Assembly: GCA_947475165.1 (NCBI GenBank)
Contig: CANJLD010000001.1
Coordinates: 62,001 to 126,000 of the forward strand
Direction of reading: 5' to 3'
Length of the DNA: 64,000 bases
From: Bacteroidota bacterium
GTDB taxonomy: Bacteria; Bacteroidota; Bacteroidia; Chitinophagales; LD1
Shown here: one piece after another, positions 19,844 through 28,212 of the stretch
Layout of the letters: each line of letters starts with the position of its first letter
Position numbering within the stretch: position 1 is the first letter of the stretch
The notes under the pieces: generated by a model
The model's input: only the letters and a program-made list of their open reading frames with translations
Databases searched by the model: none
What the model was told of the DNA's origin: nothing
Translations under genes and position numbers: made by a program

Positions 19844-20719
19844 ATGGCAGAGTGGAAGGGAAAATCGCGAGGGAATAAAATCGGTTACGCCATTTTCATT
19901 TTTATTTTCAAAAACTTCGGAGTTCGTCCTGCTTATTTCATTCTGTATTTTGTTGCGCTCTATTACTTCCTTTTTTCTACCGAAACATCAAGGCATATCT
20001 ACCACTACTTTAATCAACGTATCGGTTACAGTAAAGTCAAGTCGTTTTTTAGAATTTATATCAGCTACTACCGGTTAGGGCAGATGCTGATTGATAAGAC
20101 CATGATTATGTCGGGCATGAAGGACCAGTTTACTTCCGAATCTTTTGGCGCAGATAACATGAGAAATATAGTAGCGCAGAAGAAGGGCGGAATTTTACTT
20201 GGCGCACATCTCGGTAATTGGGAAATTGCCGGGCACTACCTAATGGGCTATGGCGATACTATCAACATTCTGGTTTACGACTGCGAACACGAAGCCATCA
20301 AAAATTACATGGATGAAGTAACCGGTGGAAGAAAATTCAAACTCATTCCCATCAAAGACGATCTTTCGCATATTTATGAAATTGGTGAAGCGTTAGAGCG
20401 CAATGAAATAATTGCCACCACAGCCGACCGGTTTTTAGGCGAAGGCAAAACGCGTAGCTTTAAATTTTTAGGAGAAGAGGCACGCTTTCCACTGGGTATT
20501 TTTCAAATCATCAAAACTTTCAGGGCTAATTATTCGTTTGTATACGGGGTTAAGCGCAGCGCTACGCATTATAATTTTTATTGCCGCCCGCACCGCACCA
20601 TTACCAACGAAACTACGCTGGATGTGATTATGGAAGATTATGTTCGCGACCTTGAAGGAATGGTGAAGGAGAATCCGGAGCAGTGGTTTAATTATTACGA
20701 TTTTTGGAAAAAGGCATAA
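19844..20719 (+). CDS. LpxL/HtrB-family lysophospholipid acyltransferase
   Basis: This is a membrane-associated acyltransferase of 291 residues that would transfer an acyl group from ACP onto a lipid or alcohol acceptor. A hydrophobic N-terminal segment is at about residues 15-45. The catalytic HX4E motif is H122-E127 in GAHLGNWE, followed by the family's 'TADRFLGEGKTRSFKFLGE' acceptor-site region. In aryl polyene/flexirubin clusters this kind of protein is thought to attach the finished polyene chain to its lipid partner, and the same role is inferred here. It lies between the ACP (3 bp) and the hotdog gene (0 bp), so co-expression is near certain. Confidence 0.88.
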   Translation: MAEWKGKSRGNKIGYAIFIFIFKNFGVRPAYFILYFVALYYFLFSTETSRHIYHYFNQRIGYSKVKSFFRIYISYYRLGQMLIDKTMIMSGMKDQFTSESFGADNMRNIVAQKKGGILLGAHLGNWEIAGHYLMGYGDTINILVYDCEHEAIKNYMDEVTGGRKFKLIPIKDDLSHIYEIGEALERNEIIATTADRFLGEGKTRSFKFLGEEARFPLGIFQIIKTFRANYSFVYGVKRSATHYNFYCRPHRTITNETTLDVIMEDYVRDLEGMVKENPEQWFNYYDFWKKA

Positions 20720-21169
20720 ATGAAATTACCTATCACCGGACAACGCCTTATTGACTTGATACCACAGAAGCCACCTTTTGTTTTAATCAGTTCGTTGCTG
20801 CAAGTGAGCGATACTCGTTCTGTTACCAAGTTTACTTTTAATGAAAGTCATGTGCTTTGCAACTCGGGTAAACTAACTGTTGCAGGAATGATGGAGAACA
20901 TTGCCCAAACCGCTGCCGCAAAAATGGGTTATGAATGTAATTTGCTCGGCAAGAAAATTCCAGTAGGCTTTATTGGCGATGTGCGCGATTTTTCATTCAC
21001 TAAATTGCCGGTTGTGGGACAAGAAATAGAAACAGAAATAATTATTACCAACCAAATTTTTGATGTAAGTATCATCACCGGTTCAATAAAATTAAACGGT
21101 GAAGAAATTGCGCATTGCAAAATGAAAATATTTGTAGAGCCGGAGGATAAAACAGCAAAAGCCGTATGA
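20720..21169 (+). CDS. hotdog-fold 3-hydroxyacyl-ACP dehydratase-like protein
   Basis: This is a 149-residue single-hotdog protein resembling FabZ and the ApeI/ApeP dehydratases of aryl polyene clusters. The start 'LIPQKPPFVLISSLLQ' corresponds to the FabZ 'LPHRYPFLLVD' strand. The Glu of the central helix is visible in 'GMMENIAQTAA'. The usual GHFPxxPxxPG loop with its catalytic His is replaced by 'ESHVLCNSGKLTVAG', so dehydratase activity is likely but the active site is divergent. It follows the acyltransferase without a gap and overlaps the thioesterase by 4 bp (ATGA), implying translational coupling. Confidence 0.78.
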   Translation: MKLPITGQRLIDLIPQKPPFVLISSLLQVSDTRSVTKFTFNESHVLCNSGKLTVAGMMENIAQTAAAKMGYECNLLGKKIPVGFIGDVRDFSFTKLPVVGQEIETEIIITNQIFDVSIITGSIKLNGEEIAHCKMKIFVEPEDKTAKAV

Positions 21170-21603
21170 GCAACGCACACGCATCATCGTTAACAGCAGT
21201 TGCACGATTTGAAGTTCGCTTTAATGAGTGCGACCCCTTGGGTATTGTGTGGCACGGTAACTACGTCAACTATTTTCAGGAAGGAAGAGAAGCCTTTGGT
21301 AAAAAGTATAACCTCAACTACATGCAAATGTATCACCAGGGTTTTGCTACACCCATTGTGCATTTGAATACAGATTTTAAGCGCACGCTTCAGTATAAAG
21401 ATATTGCCTTGGTAGAAACTACTATGCGCAATACACCGGCTGCAAAAATTATTTTCGATTATGTTATTCGCAACGAAAGCACCGGTGAAGTAGTTTGCAA
21501 AGGAACCACCATACAGGTTTTTGTTACCGGCAAACAAATGGAGTTGTCATTAGTCATTCCATCGGTTTACGCGGAATGGAAAAAACAAAACGGATTGCCA
21601 TGA
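21166..21603 (+). CDS. YbgC/4-hydroxybenzoyl-CoA thioesterase-type hotdog protein
   Basis: This is a 145-residue acyl-thioesterase candidate. The diagnostic motif 'FNECDPLGIVWHGNYVNYFQ' (residues 19-38) carries the catalytic Asp (about D23) and the HGNY signature of the 4-hydroxybenzoyl-CoA thioesterase group. Within the operon it may release an acyl chain from the ACP or edit stalled intermediates. Both ends overlap its neighbours by 4 bp (ATGA junctions at 21166 and 21600), so translation of three genes appears coupled. Confidence 0.87.
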   Translation: MSNAHASSLTAVARFEVRFNECDPLGIVWHGNYVNYFQEGREAFGKKYNLNYMQMYHQGFATPIVHLNTDFKRTLQYKDIALVETTMRNTPAAKIIFDYVIRNESTGEVVCKGTTIQVFVTGKQMELSLVIPSVYAEWKKQNGLP

Positions 21604-22718
21604 GCCCGGTATACATAGCAGCAGATAATATTTTTTCGCCACTTGGAAACTCTACCAAAGAGAATTTCGAAAAGGTGAAGAATGGCTTATCTGCTATCCG
21701 GCAAATCTCTGACCCTTCGCTTTCTCCTGAACCTTTTTATACTTCAATTTTTGAACGAGTAATTTCCGTGAAAGGCTTTACAAGATTCGAAAGTATCTGC
21801 ATCGCTTCTATACAAGATGCTTTATCGCAAACAGAAATCAAATTTTCTTCGCACGATACTCTCTTTATTCTTTCTACTACCAAAGGGAATATAGAATTGA
21901 TAGAAGGTAAAGAGGTAACCGAAGAAATACGCAGCCATGTTTCGCTTTTTAATACAGCTAAATTTATTGCTGAATATTTCAACTCGCCCAATAATCCACT
22001 CGTTGTTTCTAATGCCTGCATCTCCGGTGTTCTTTCGGTTATAATAGCAAAGCGTTTGTTAGAATCGGGTAAATACAAACATGTAGTCATCACCGGTGCC
22101 GATGTTCTTTCGCGCTTTGTCATCAGCGGATTTCAATCGTTGAATGCCATGAGCAAAAATCCTTGTAGACCATTTGATAAAAACAGAGATGGAATAAATC
22201 TTGGTGAATGTGCAGCAACTATTATTCTGACTACCGAAAAAACTCTTTCGAAAGGTGTTTTGATAAACGGAGGCGCGAGCAGTAATGATGCGAACCATAT
22301 CTCCGGTCCTTCACGCACTGGTCTGGAATTATCTTTTGCTGTAACGAAAGCCATGAAAGAAAGTAAAGTAAGTGCCGATGATTTATCTTTTATCTCTGCA
22401 CACGGCACTGCTACTTTGTTCAACGATGAAATGGAATCGAAGGCATTTGCCGGTGCATCGCTTTCAGAAATTCCGTTACACAGTTTGAAAGGAAATTTTG
22501 GACACACTCTTGGCGCAGCCGGTGTATTAGAATCTGTTTTGACATATCGCTCGTTACTCGAAGGAATTATTCTGCCAAGTAAAAATTTTGAAAGCATTGG
22601 CGTTTCAGAAAATGTAAATGTAAATCAATCGCTTTTAAAAAGCAGTAAAACACATGCGTTAAAGACCGCCTCAGGCTTTGGTGGTTGCAATGCATCGCTC
22701 ATATATTCGCTCATGTAA
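21600..22718 (+). CDS. second beta-ketoacyl-ACP synthase of the operon
   Basis: This is a 372-residue condensing enzyme. The start at the ATGA overlap (21600) was preferred to the ATG at 21495, which lies deep inside the thioesterase gene. The triad is complete: Cys140 (SNACISGV), His268 (SAHGTATLF) and His302 (GNFGHTLGAAGV). It is more divergent than the first ketosynthase, and its N-terminus is shorter. Paired ketosynthases are a hallmark of aryl polyene clusters, where one pair forms a KS/chain-length-factor-like dimer. Here both copies keep Cys and His, so both could be catalytic. Confidence 0.88.
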   Translation: MSPVYIAADNIFSPLGNSTKENFEKVKNGLSAIRQISDPSLSPEPFYTSIFERVISVKGFTRFESICIASIQDALSQTEIKFSSHDTLFILSTTKGNIELIEGKEVTEEIRSHVSLFNTAKFIAEYFNSPNNPLVVSNACISGVLSVIIAKRLLESGKYKHVVITGADVLSRFVISGFQSLNAMSKNPCRPFDKNRDGINLGECAATIILTTEKTLSKGVLINGGASSNDANHISGPSRTGLELSFAVTKAMKESKVSADDLSFISAHGTATLFNDEMESKAFAGASLSEIPLHSLKGNFGHTLGAAGVLESVLTYRSLLEGIILPSKNFESIGVSENVNVNQSLLKSSKTHALKTASGFGGCNASLIYSLM

Positions 22719-22729
22719 TTTTTTAGGAA

Positions 22730-24001
22730 ATGAAAACAGAACAGGTTGACGTATTAGTGATCGGTGCAGGTCCATCAGGAACGGTAGCAGCATCTATCAT
22801 CAACAAAGCGGGGTTCAAGGTTAAGATTGTAGAGAAAGAAAACTTTCCCCGCTTTGTTATAGGTGAAAGTTTATTACCGCGTTGTATGGAAGCTTTGGAT
22901 GATGCGGGCTTTCTGCCTGTTTTAAAAGCTCAAGGGTATCAGGAAAAATATGGCGCCAAGTTTACGCATGGTTCTGATGGCATAATGGATTTTAATTTTA
23001 GCGACCAGTTTACAAAAGGTTGGAGTTGGACATGGCAGGTGCCGCGAGCTCACTTTGATAATGTATTAGCAACTGAGGTGCAACGAATGGGCGTAGAAAT
23101 TAATTTTGAAACTACTGTTACAGCTATTGAGTTTAATGGAACTGATTCAACTACTACAGTAGTGGACAAAGATGGAGGAGAGAAAAAAATTGAAGCCCGT
23201 TTTATTGTAGACGGCTCCGGCTATGGTCGTGTTATTCCGCGTTTGTTTAAACTTGATAAACCATCCAATCTTCCACCTCGTAAAACTTTGTTCACACACA
23301 TTCGCGATACGCGCAGAAACGATTACGTTGAGCCAAACCGTATTCTCATTGTTGATCACAAACCGGGTGTATGGGCTTGGTGCATTCCCTTTTCGAGCGG
23401 AATTACCAGTTGTGGCTTTGTAAGTGATCCTGGTTTCTTTGATGCCTTTCCCGGTGAACCGGAAAAACAATTGCGCGATATCATTGCAAGCGATTGGAGC
23501 ATTGCTCCACGTTTTAAAGATTGCGAATTTTTATTCGAACCACGCGTGTTGCAGGCATGGTCGGTAAGTACCGATAAATTTTTTGGTGATGGTTTTGTGC
23601 TTACCGGTAACGTAACAGAGTTTCTTGATCCGGTATTTTCCTCGGGTGTTACATTGGCAACAACTTCTTCTCAAATTGCAAGTAAATTAGTAGTGCGTCA
23701 GTTAAATGGTGAAACAGTTAACTGGCAAAAGGAATACACCGATGTTATGATGCAGGGAGTAGATACTTTTCGATCGTATGTAATGGGATGGTATGATGGC
23801 ACTTTGCAGAAAATATTTTTTGCTGAAGAAAGAAATCAAGAGCTTATTCGCCAAATCTGTTCAGTCCTTGCTGGCTATGTTTGGGATACCGACAACCCAT
23901 ATGTGAAAAATCACAGCACTTATCTTAAGCGTATGGTAAGACTCATAAACGTGGGTAAAAAATTGAAAGATTTAGAGAAAACCGAAGGAGATAACAATTG
24001 A
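22730..24001 (+). CDS. FAD-dependent oxidoreductase with flavin-halogenase motifs
   Basis: This is a 423-residue flavoprotein. The N-terminal dinucleotide-binding motif is IGAGPSG (11-17), followed by 'PRFVIGESLLP' (40-50), typical of the tryptophan-halogenase/geranylgeranyl-reductase group. Two halogenase features are present. Lys74 in 'EKYGAKF' lines up with the catalytic Lys of PrnA-type halogenases. The WxWxIP motif is W215-A-W217-C-I-P220. It starts 11 bp after the second ketosynthase and closes the operon. Chlorination or hydroxylation of an aryl head group is a reasonable inference, because some flexirubins are known to be chlorinated. An alternative is an oxidoreductase that desaturates the chain, since similar motifs occur in non-halogenating relatives. 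Confidence 0.8.
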   Translation: MKTEQVDVLVIGAGPSGTVAASIINKAGFKVKIVEKENFPRFVIGESLLPRCMEALDDAGFLPVLKAQGYQEKYGAKFTHGSDGIMDFNFSDQFTKGWSWTWQVPRAHFDNVLATEVQRMGVEINFETTVTAIEFNGTDSTTTVVDKDGGEKKIEARFIVDGSGYGRVIPRLFKLDKPSNLPPRKTLFTHIRDTRRNDYVEPNRILIVDHKPGVWAWCIPFSSGITSCGFVSDPGFFDAFPGEPEKQLRDIIASDWSIAPRFKDCEFLFEPRVLQAWSVSTDKFFGDGFVLTGNVTEFLDPVFSSGVTLATTSSQIASKLVVRQLNGETVNWQKEYTDVMMQGVDTFRSYVMGWYDGTLQKIFFAEERNQELIRQICSVLAGYVWDTDNPYVKNHSTYLKRMVRLINVGKKLKDLEKTEGDNN

Positions 24002-24067
24002 ATAAACCCTATACAGAACCAAATATTGTCACGTAATTTTTAAAATAATGAGCAAAACGAAAAACAA

Positions 24068-24100
24068 AAAAGGGTTCCGCAAGATTTGCGGAACCCTTTT
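24068..24100. terminator. bidirectional terminator between the ketosynthase operon and tRNA-Val
   Basis: A perfect 15-bp stem (AAAAGGGTTCCGCAA / TTGCGGAACCCTTTT, loop GAT) is flanked by A-rich and T-rich runs. It can end the plus-strand operon and the minus-strand tRNA. The same stem recurs at 30021-30052. Confidence 0.8.
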
Positions 24101-24108
24101 GCTTGGAG

Positions 24109-24183
24109 TGGGAGATACAGGGTTCGAACCTGTGACCCTCTGCTTGTAAGGCAGATGCTCTGAACCAGCTGAGCTAATCTCCC
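24109..24183 (-). tRNA. tRNA-Val (anticodon TAC)
   Basis: The minus strand folds into a full cloverleaf. The acceptor is GGGAGAT/ATCTCCC with discriminator A, the D-arm GCTC...GAGC, the anticodon arm TCTGC-CTTACAA-GCAGA and the T-arm ACAGG-TTCGAAC-CCTGT. The loop reads TAC at positions 34-36. CCA is not encoded. Confidence 0.95.
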
Positions 24184-24334
24184 ATTTTAACGGAGCGCAA
24201 ATGTAAAATCCCAATCGGTATTTTCAAATTGCTGCCGAGAAATATTTTCAGTCGCTTTTCTTGGCTTTCAAATTTGAGTGGTAACCGCACTTCAACAGAA
24301 AAATATTTTATACTTGTAAAACAATCGTTCATCT

Positions 24335-24973
24335 ATGAAACTAAGCATACTTACCCTTTTTACTTTCCTGATGCTTCATTTATCTTTTACCGCCAGTGCG
24401 CAGATTGCATACCCGCGTTTTCAAAAACACATGGTGCTGGATGGCGAAACTGCTCAATCTATTGCCGAACATTTTAATGTTTCGGTAAACGATTTTTGTT
24501 TGTTGAACGATTTTCCGAAAGATGTAAAGTTGAAATACGGACAAGTGGTTCTTATTCGCCAGTTAAAAGATGGCGAAAAAGAAATAGTGGAAGATGCGCC
24601 TTTGCAAAAAACAAAAACTGTAAAGATGGAAGCCGCTATTAAACCGGTTGAAGAAAAGCAAAAAACGGCAACTACCAAATCAACTACTACTACTGAAAAA
24701 GCTAAACCGGCACCTGTTGCTACCCCGGTAACTAAAAAAGAAACTGAAGAAAAACCTTTTGTGGTTCCGCCACCTTCTACCAAAGCTGTTGAAGTGGGCC
24801 CTGGTGGAACTAAATACAATGTTTCGCAAAGCGAGTACCATACTGTGGCCAAAGGACAAACTTTTTTCCGCATTGCGCTTATTTATGGCTTATCGGTTGA
24901 AGAATTAAAGGAACTGAACGGGCTGGCAAACACAACCATCGAAATAGGGCAGAAACTGAAAGTGAGAAAATAA
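24335..24973 (+). CDS. secreted protein with two LysM domains
   Basis: This is a 212-residue exported protein. A signal peptide ends near residue 22 (SFTASAQ). The first LysM spans about residues 30-75 ('MVLDGETAQSIAEHFNVSVNDFCLLN'). A low-complexity Thr/Lys/Pro/Glu linker covers about 85-150. The second LysM forms the C-terminus ('YHTVAKGQTFFRIALIYGLSVEELKELN' to 'GQKLKVRK'). LysM domains bind peptidoglycan, so the protein probably sits in the periplasm on the cell wall. No peptidase or amidase domain is attached, so it may be a wall-anchoring or structural factor. It is followed after 64 bp by the desaturase gene. Confidence 0.88.
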   Translation: MKLSILTLFTFLMLHLSFTASAQIAYPRFQKHMVLDGETAQSIAEHFNVSVNDFCLLNDFPKDVKLKYGQVVLIRQLKDGEKEIVEDAPLQKTKTVKMEAAIKPVEEKQKTATTKSTTTTEKAKPAPVATPVTKKETEEKPFVVPPPSTKAVEVGPGGTKYNVSQSEYHTVAKGQTFFRIALIYGLSVEELKELNGLANTTIEIGQKLKVRK

Positions 24974-25037
24974 CTTGAAATGCAGCATGCGGAGTTAAAT
25001 TGCACTTTCCTCATCGCGAATTCGCTAACCTTACTTC

Positions 25038-26042
25038 ATGGCTGAGAATCATTTAAAGTGGTATAACAAAACATTGCATCACTATCTTAGTAACGATGAG
25101 ATTAAGTTCATTATGCAAAAGAGCGACTGGAAAGCAGCCTTCGAAATTTTTCATACTTGGGCATGGATTGCTTTTGCTTTCGCAATAGTTGGTTTTTTTC
25201 CAAACCCGTTTACGGTTATTGTTTCGCTTTTTATTCTTGGCGGTAAGCAACTTGCCTGCGCTATCATTCTGCACGATTGTTCGCATGAGTCTATGTTTAC
25301 TTCGCGTAAGGTGAACCGGCTTGTGGGCAACTGGTTTGGGGCATATCCTATTCTGCACGATGTAGATAAATACCGTCCTTACCATTTGCAGCATCACATC
25401 AACACTGGTTTAGATGACGATCCGGATGTTCCGCTTACTACCGGTTACCCTACTTCGCGAGTCAGTATGCTGCGTAAATTCCTTCGCGATTTGTTTGGCC
25501 CTACGGGTTTTAAAGGAAATGTAGCTGTTCTATTAATGCAATTAGGCGTTTTAAAATATGCGCTAAACGGCAAAGCAGAATGGATTTCGTTGAATGGAAG
25601 GAATGCAGTTGAGGTGTTTACATCTGCTGTAAAAAATCTTGCCGGACCGGTGGCGGCTAATTTTATTTTGTTTCTTATTTTTTGTGCTTTCGGACAGCCG
25701 TGGTTGTATTTGCTTTGGATTGGAGCACTACTTACAACCAACAACTTCAGTTTACGTGTGCGTAGTATCGCAGAGCACAGCATGGTTGAAGACCGGACCA
25801 ATCCGCAAAAGAATACGCGTACTACTTATGCTAATTTCCTCGAGCGCATTTTATTTGCCCCACACCATGTAAACTACCATGCCGAACATCATTTGTGTAT
25901 GGGTGCGCCTTCTTATAACCTTCCAGCCATGCACAAACTTCTTCTGGCAAAAGGTTTCTACACCGAAGGAACAATGGAAAAAAATTACATCAATATTGTA
26001 AAGCGCGCCATTGTCAACAACGAGCCTAACTTAGGGGTATAA
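25038..26042 (+). CDS. membrane fatty acid desaturase
   Basis: This is a 334-residue integral membrane di-iron desaturase. The three His boxes are HDCSH (79-83), HLQHH (116-120) and HAEHH (281-285), with a further 'AEHS' near residue 246. Hydrophobic segments lie at about 38-75 and 205-235. It would introduce a double bond into an acyl chain or a related lipid; the position is not predictable. It lies 1 kb downstream of the ketosynthase operon but behind a terminator, so it is transcribed separately. Confidence 0.9.
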   Translation: MAENHLKWYNKTLHHYLSNDEIKFIMQKSDWKAAFEIFHTWAWIAFAFAIVGFFPNPFTVIVSLFILGGKQLACAIILHDCSHESMFTSRKVNRLVGNWFGAYPILHDVDKYRPYHLQHHINTGLDDDPDVPLTTGYPTSRVSMLRKFLRDLFGPTGFKGNVAVLLMQLGVLKYALNGKAEWISLNGRNAVEVFTSAVKNLAGPVAANFILFLIFCAFGQPWLYLLWIGALLTTNNFSLRVRSIAEHSMVEDRTNPQKNTRTTYANFLERILFAPHHVNYHAEHHLCMGAPSYNLPAMHKLLLAKGFYTEGTMEKNYINIVKRAIVNNEPNLGV

Positions 26043-26177
26043 ACCATTTATAGAATTTCCCAAAAAGCTGACAAAAATATATGCAACTAAGTGACATTTT
26101 AAGTTACTCAGATTCGTTGTCTTATTCCGGCTATCAAACAGTTTACCATACAACCCCAACTGTTAACTTTACTTCTA

Positions 26178-26185
26178 TATATTTG
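26178..26185 (+). promoter_or_regulatory. -7 promoter element upstream of the first secreted T9SS paralog
   Basis: TATATTTG matches TAnnTTTG exactly, 25 bp before the ATG at 26211. No TTTG is found at the expected upstream spacing. Confidence 0.45.
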
Positions 26186-26210
26186 TCAACCTTTAAATCA
26201 AAAACATAGA

Positions 26211-28112
26211 ATGAAAAAACTATTACTTCTCTATTTCGTACTGTTATGTGCGGCTTATCAGCAAGCCGAAGCGCAGTGCACGCAATGCACTCCGTTAGAT
26301 TGCTCTGTTCAAAAACCTGCCGGTGGCTTATGCAATCAGGCACCTGACGATACCGCAGGAACTCCTTACGATGCAGTTATCTCTTTTTACATGCCACGTA
26401 TTCTTAACGACCCTGCAACACTGGCACAATGCTCTGGTTGCAGCTACGTTGAATTGCACCACATTAAAATTGTTGGTATTCAGGGTTTGCCAACAGGCGT
26501 AAACTCAACTCCAAATCATGCTAACGGATATTACGATGTTTGGGCTGGCGATTCTTTGGGATGTGTAAGCTTTTGCGGAACTCCCGTAGCACCCGGTGTA
26601 TACTATATTATAGTAAACTTACTGGCCGATGTAGTGGCAGTAGGTACTCCGATTGGTAACGTTTCCGTTAACGGACAAGCGCAAACTTACCGCGATACTA
26701 TTGAGATATTTCCCGGAACTTCGGTATGTCCGCAAACCTTTTCAATTGGCAATGGGCCTTGCGTTTTAGAGGCCTGCGATTCTGTTTCGGTTAATTTAAA
26801 TGCAACGCTTACCAATGCTAATTGCCCAAACCTCATTTCTTATTCATGGGCATATGGCAACGGAGGAACATCTCCTGCTAAAACTCCAGGTGTAGTTAAC
26901 TACTTAACTCCCGATACTTTCCCGCTTTCGTTAACTACTACTTATTATACTTACCGCATTACTGAGGTTACAGCCGAAATTACCGGTGGTTATACCGGTG
27001 ATGTAGAAGAGTTAACCAGTTTATCGAATCCCGACCCTTATATTATTATTCCTTCGTTAGGGTTTAACAACACAGGAACAGGAAACGACCAGGATTCTAA
27101 AACATGGACAGGTTTGAATTTAGTAGTACCGGAAAACAATTGCGATGACCCTATTGAAATTCAAGTATGGGATGAAGATACCGGCCCTCCACAACACAGT
27201 AACCCGCTTGGCTCACAAGATGATAACTGCGGTTCTCACTTTATAACACCGGCAGTTCCTAATCAGGTTACACACTCAGGCTCTAATTCAAAAGTATGGG
27301 TTAGCTTCGATACCGTAGCTACTTCAAGTGTAACCGAAACTGTAGATGTAATTGTATTCCCACATCCACCGGTTCCTGCATTAGTAGCTACAAAAGACAG
27401 CCTTTGCAATGGCGATTCAGCTGTTCTTTCACTTACGGTAGCAGTTCCGGGTTACGCCTTTACTTGGTATATGAACGATACTACTGAGTTAGCATCGACT
27501 GATTCTGTTTTAACAGTAAAAACTTCGGGAGACTATAAGGTAAAAATAACCAACGTAGTTACCGGTTGTGTAGAATGGTCTGCCCCACATGCTGTTGCAG
27601 TAGGTACTGCAGCACCCGGCAACATCAATATCATTTTCAACGGAACATCGGCTTTTGTCTCTCCTTTCCCATCCAGTGGCTTTGCTGTTGACTGGTATTT
27701 TAACGGCAACTTAGTAGTTGGTCAAAATGGTAAGTTCCTTGCTTTCCTTGGTAATGGAGAATACAGTGCCGAGGTTTACAACATCAACTTCCCGTTCTGC
27801 CGCACAGCAAGCGGTATCGATACTATTGTTTCGGGCTTAAACGATTTGGTTGACCATTCTATTTACGATGTAAGCATTTTCCCTAACCCGAACAATGGAA
27901 AGTTCAAAGTAAACTTTACTACCGATGAAACACAGGATATCCGCTTTGTAATCTCCAGTGTTGTTGGTCAAACAATCAGCGATAGAAAAATGGAAAATTT
28001 CAGTGGCAACTTTAACGAAGAAATTGACTTAAGCGAATTGAGCAAGGGTGTTTATTTTGTTACCATCGAAACTAAAAACGGCAGACATAACAGTAAAGTG
28101 GTTGTGCAATAA
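26211..28112 (+). CDS. secreted multidomain protein with T9SS type A sorting domain
   Basis: This is a 633-residue secreted protein of unknown function with a signal peptide (MKKLLLLYFVLLCAAYQQAEAQ). Residues about 23-165 form a Cys-rich beta domain ('IKIVGIQGLPTGV', later 'GCVSFCGTPVAPGVYYIIVNLL') that also occurs in the next two genes. Residues about 215-360 contain 'DPYIIIPSLGFNN' and 'NNCDDPIEIQVWDEDTG', which read like a C2-type beta-sandwich. An Ig-like segment follows, then the C-terminal T9SS type A domain ('VSIFPNPNNGKFKVNF' to 'GVYFVTIETKNG'). A binding or matrix role is more likely than an enzymatic one because no catalytic motif is seen. It has its own promoter-like element. Confidence 0.85.
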   Translation: MKKLLLLYFVLLCAAYQQAEAQCTQCTPLDCSVQKPAGGLCNQAPDDTAGTPYDAVISFYMPRILNDPATLAQCSGCSYVELHHIKIVGIQGLPTGVNSTPNHANGYYDVWAGDSLGCVSFCGTPVAPGVYYIIVNLLADVVAVGTPIGNVSVNGQAQTYRDTIEIFPGTSVCPQTFSIGNGPCVLEACDSVSVNLNATLTNANCPNLISYSWAYGNGGTSPAKTPGVVNYLTPDTFPLSLTTTYYTYRITEVTAEITGGYTGDVEELTSLSNPDPYIIIPSLGFNNTGTGNDQDSKTWTGLNLVVPENNCDDPIEIQVWDEDTGPPQHSNPLGSQDDNCGSHFITPAVPNQVTHSGSNSKVWVSFDTVATSSVTETVDVIVFPHPPVPALVATKDSLCNGDSAVLSLTVAVPGYAFTWYMNDTTELASTDSVLTVKTSGDYKVKITNVVTGCVEWSAPHAVAVGTAAPGNINIIFNGTSAFVSPFPSSGFAVDWYFNGNLVVGQNGKFLAFLGNGEYSAEVYNINFPFCRTASGIDTIVSGLNDLVDHSIYDVSIFPNPNNGKFKVNFTTDETQDIRFVISSVVGQTISDRKMENFSGNFNEEIDLSELSKGVYFVTIETKNGRHNSKVVVQ

Positions 28113-28147
28113 AGCAATCACTTTACCTTTAAAATTTGTGAATAAGT

Positions 28148-28180
28148 TTTGAGTAAAACTCAACAGCTTCTTTATATTTG
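28148..28180 (+). promoter_or_regulatory. strong Bacteroidota-type promoter of the second secreted paralog
   Basis: A -33 TTTG (28148-28151) and a -7 TATATTTG (28173-28180) are separated by 21 bp, an exact consensus match. The ATG follows 32 bp downstream. Confidence 0.65.
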
Positions 28181-28212
28181 TATCATTACATTAAACTAAA
28201 ACTAAACAACGC

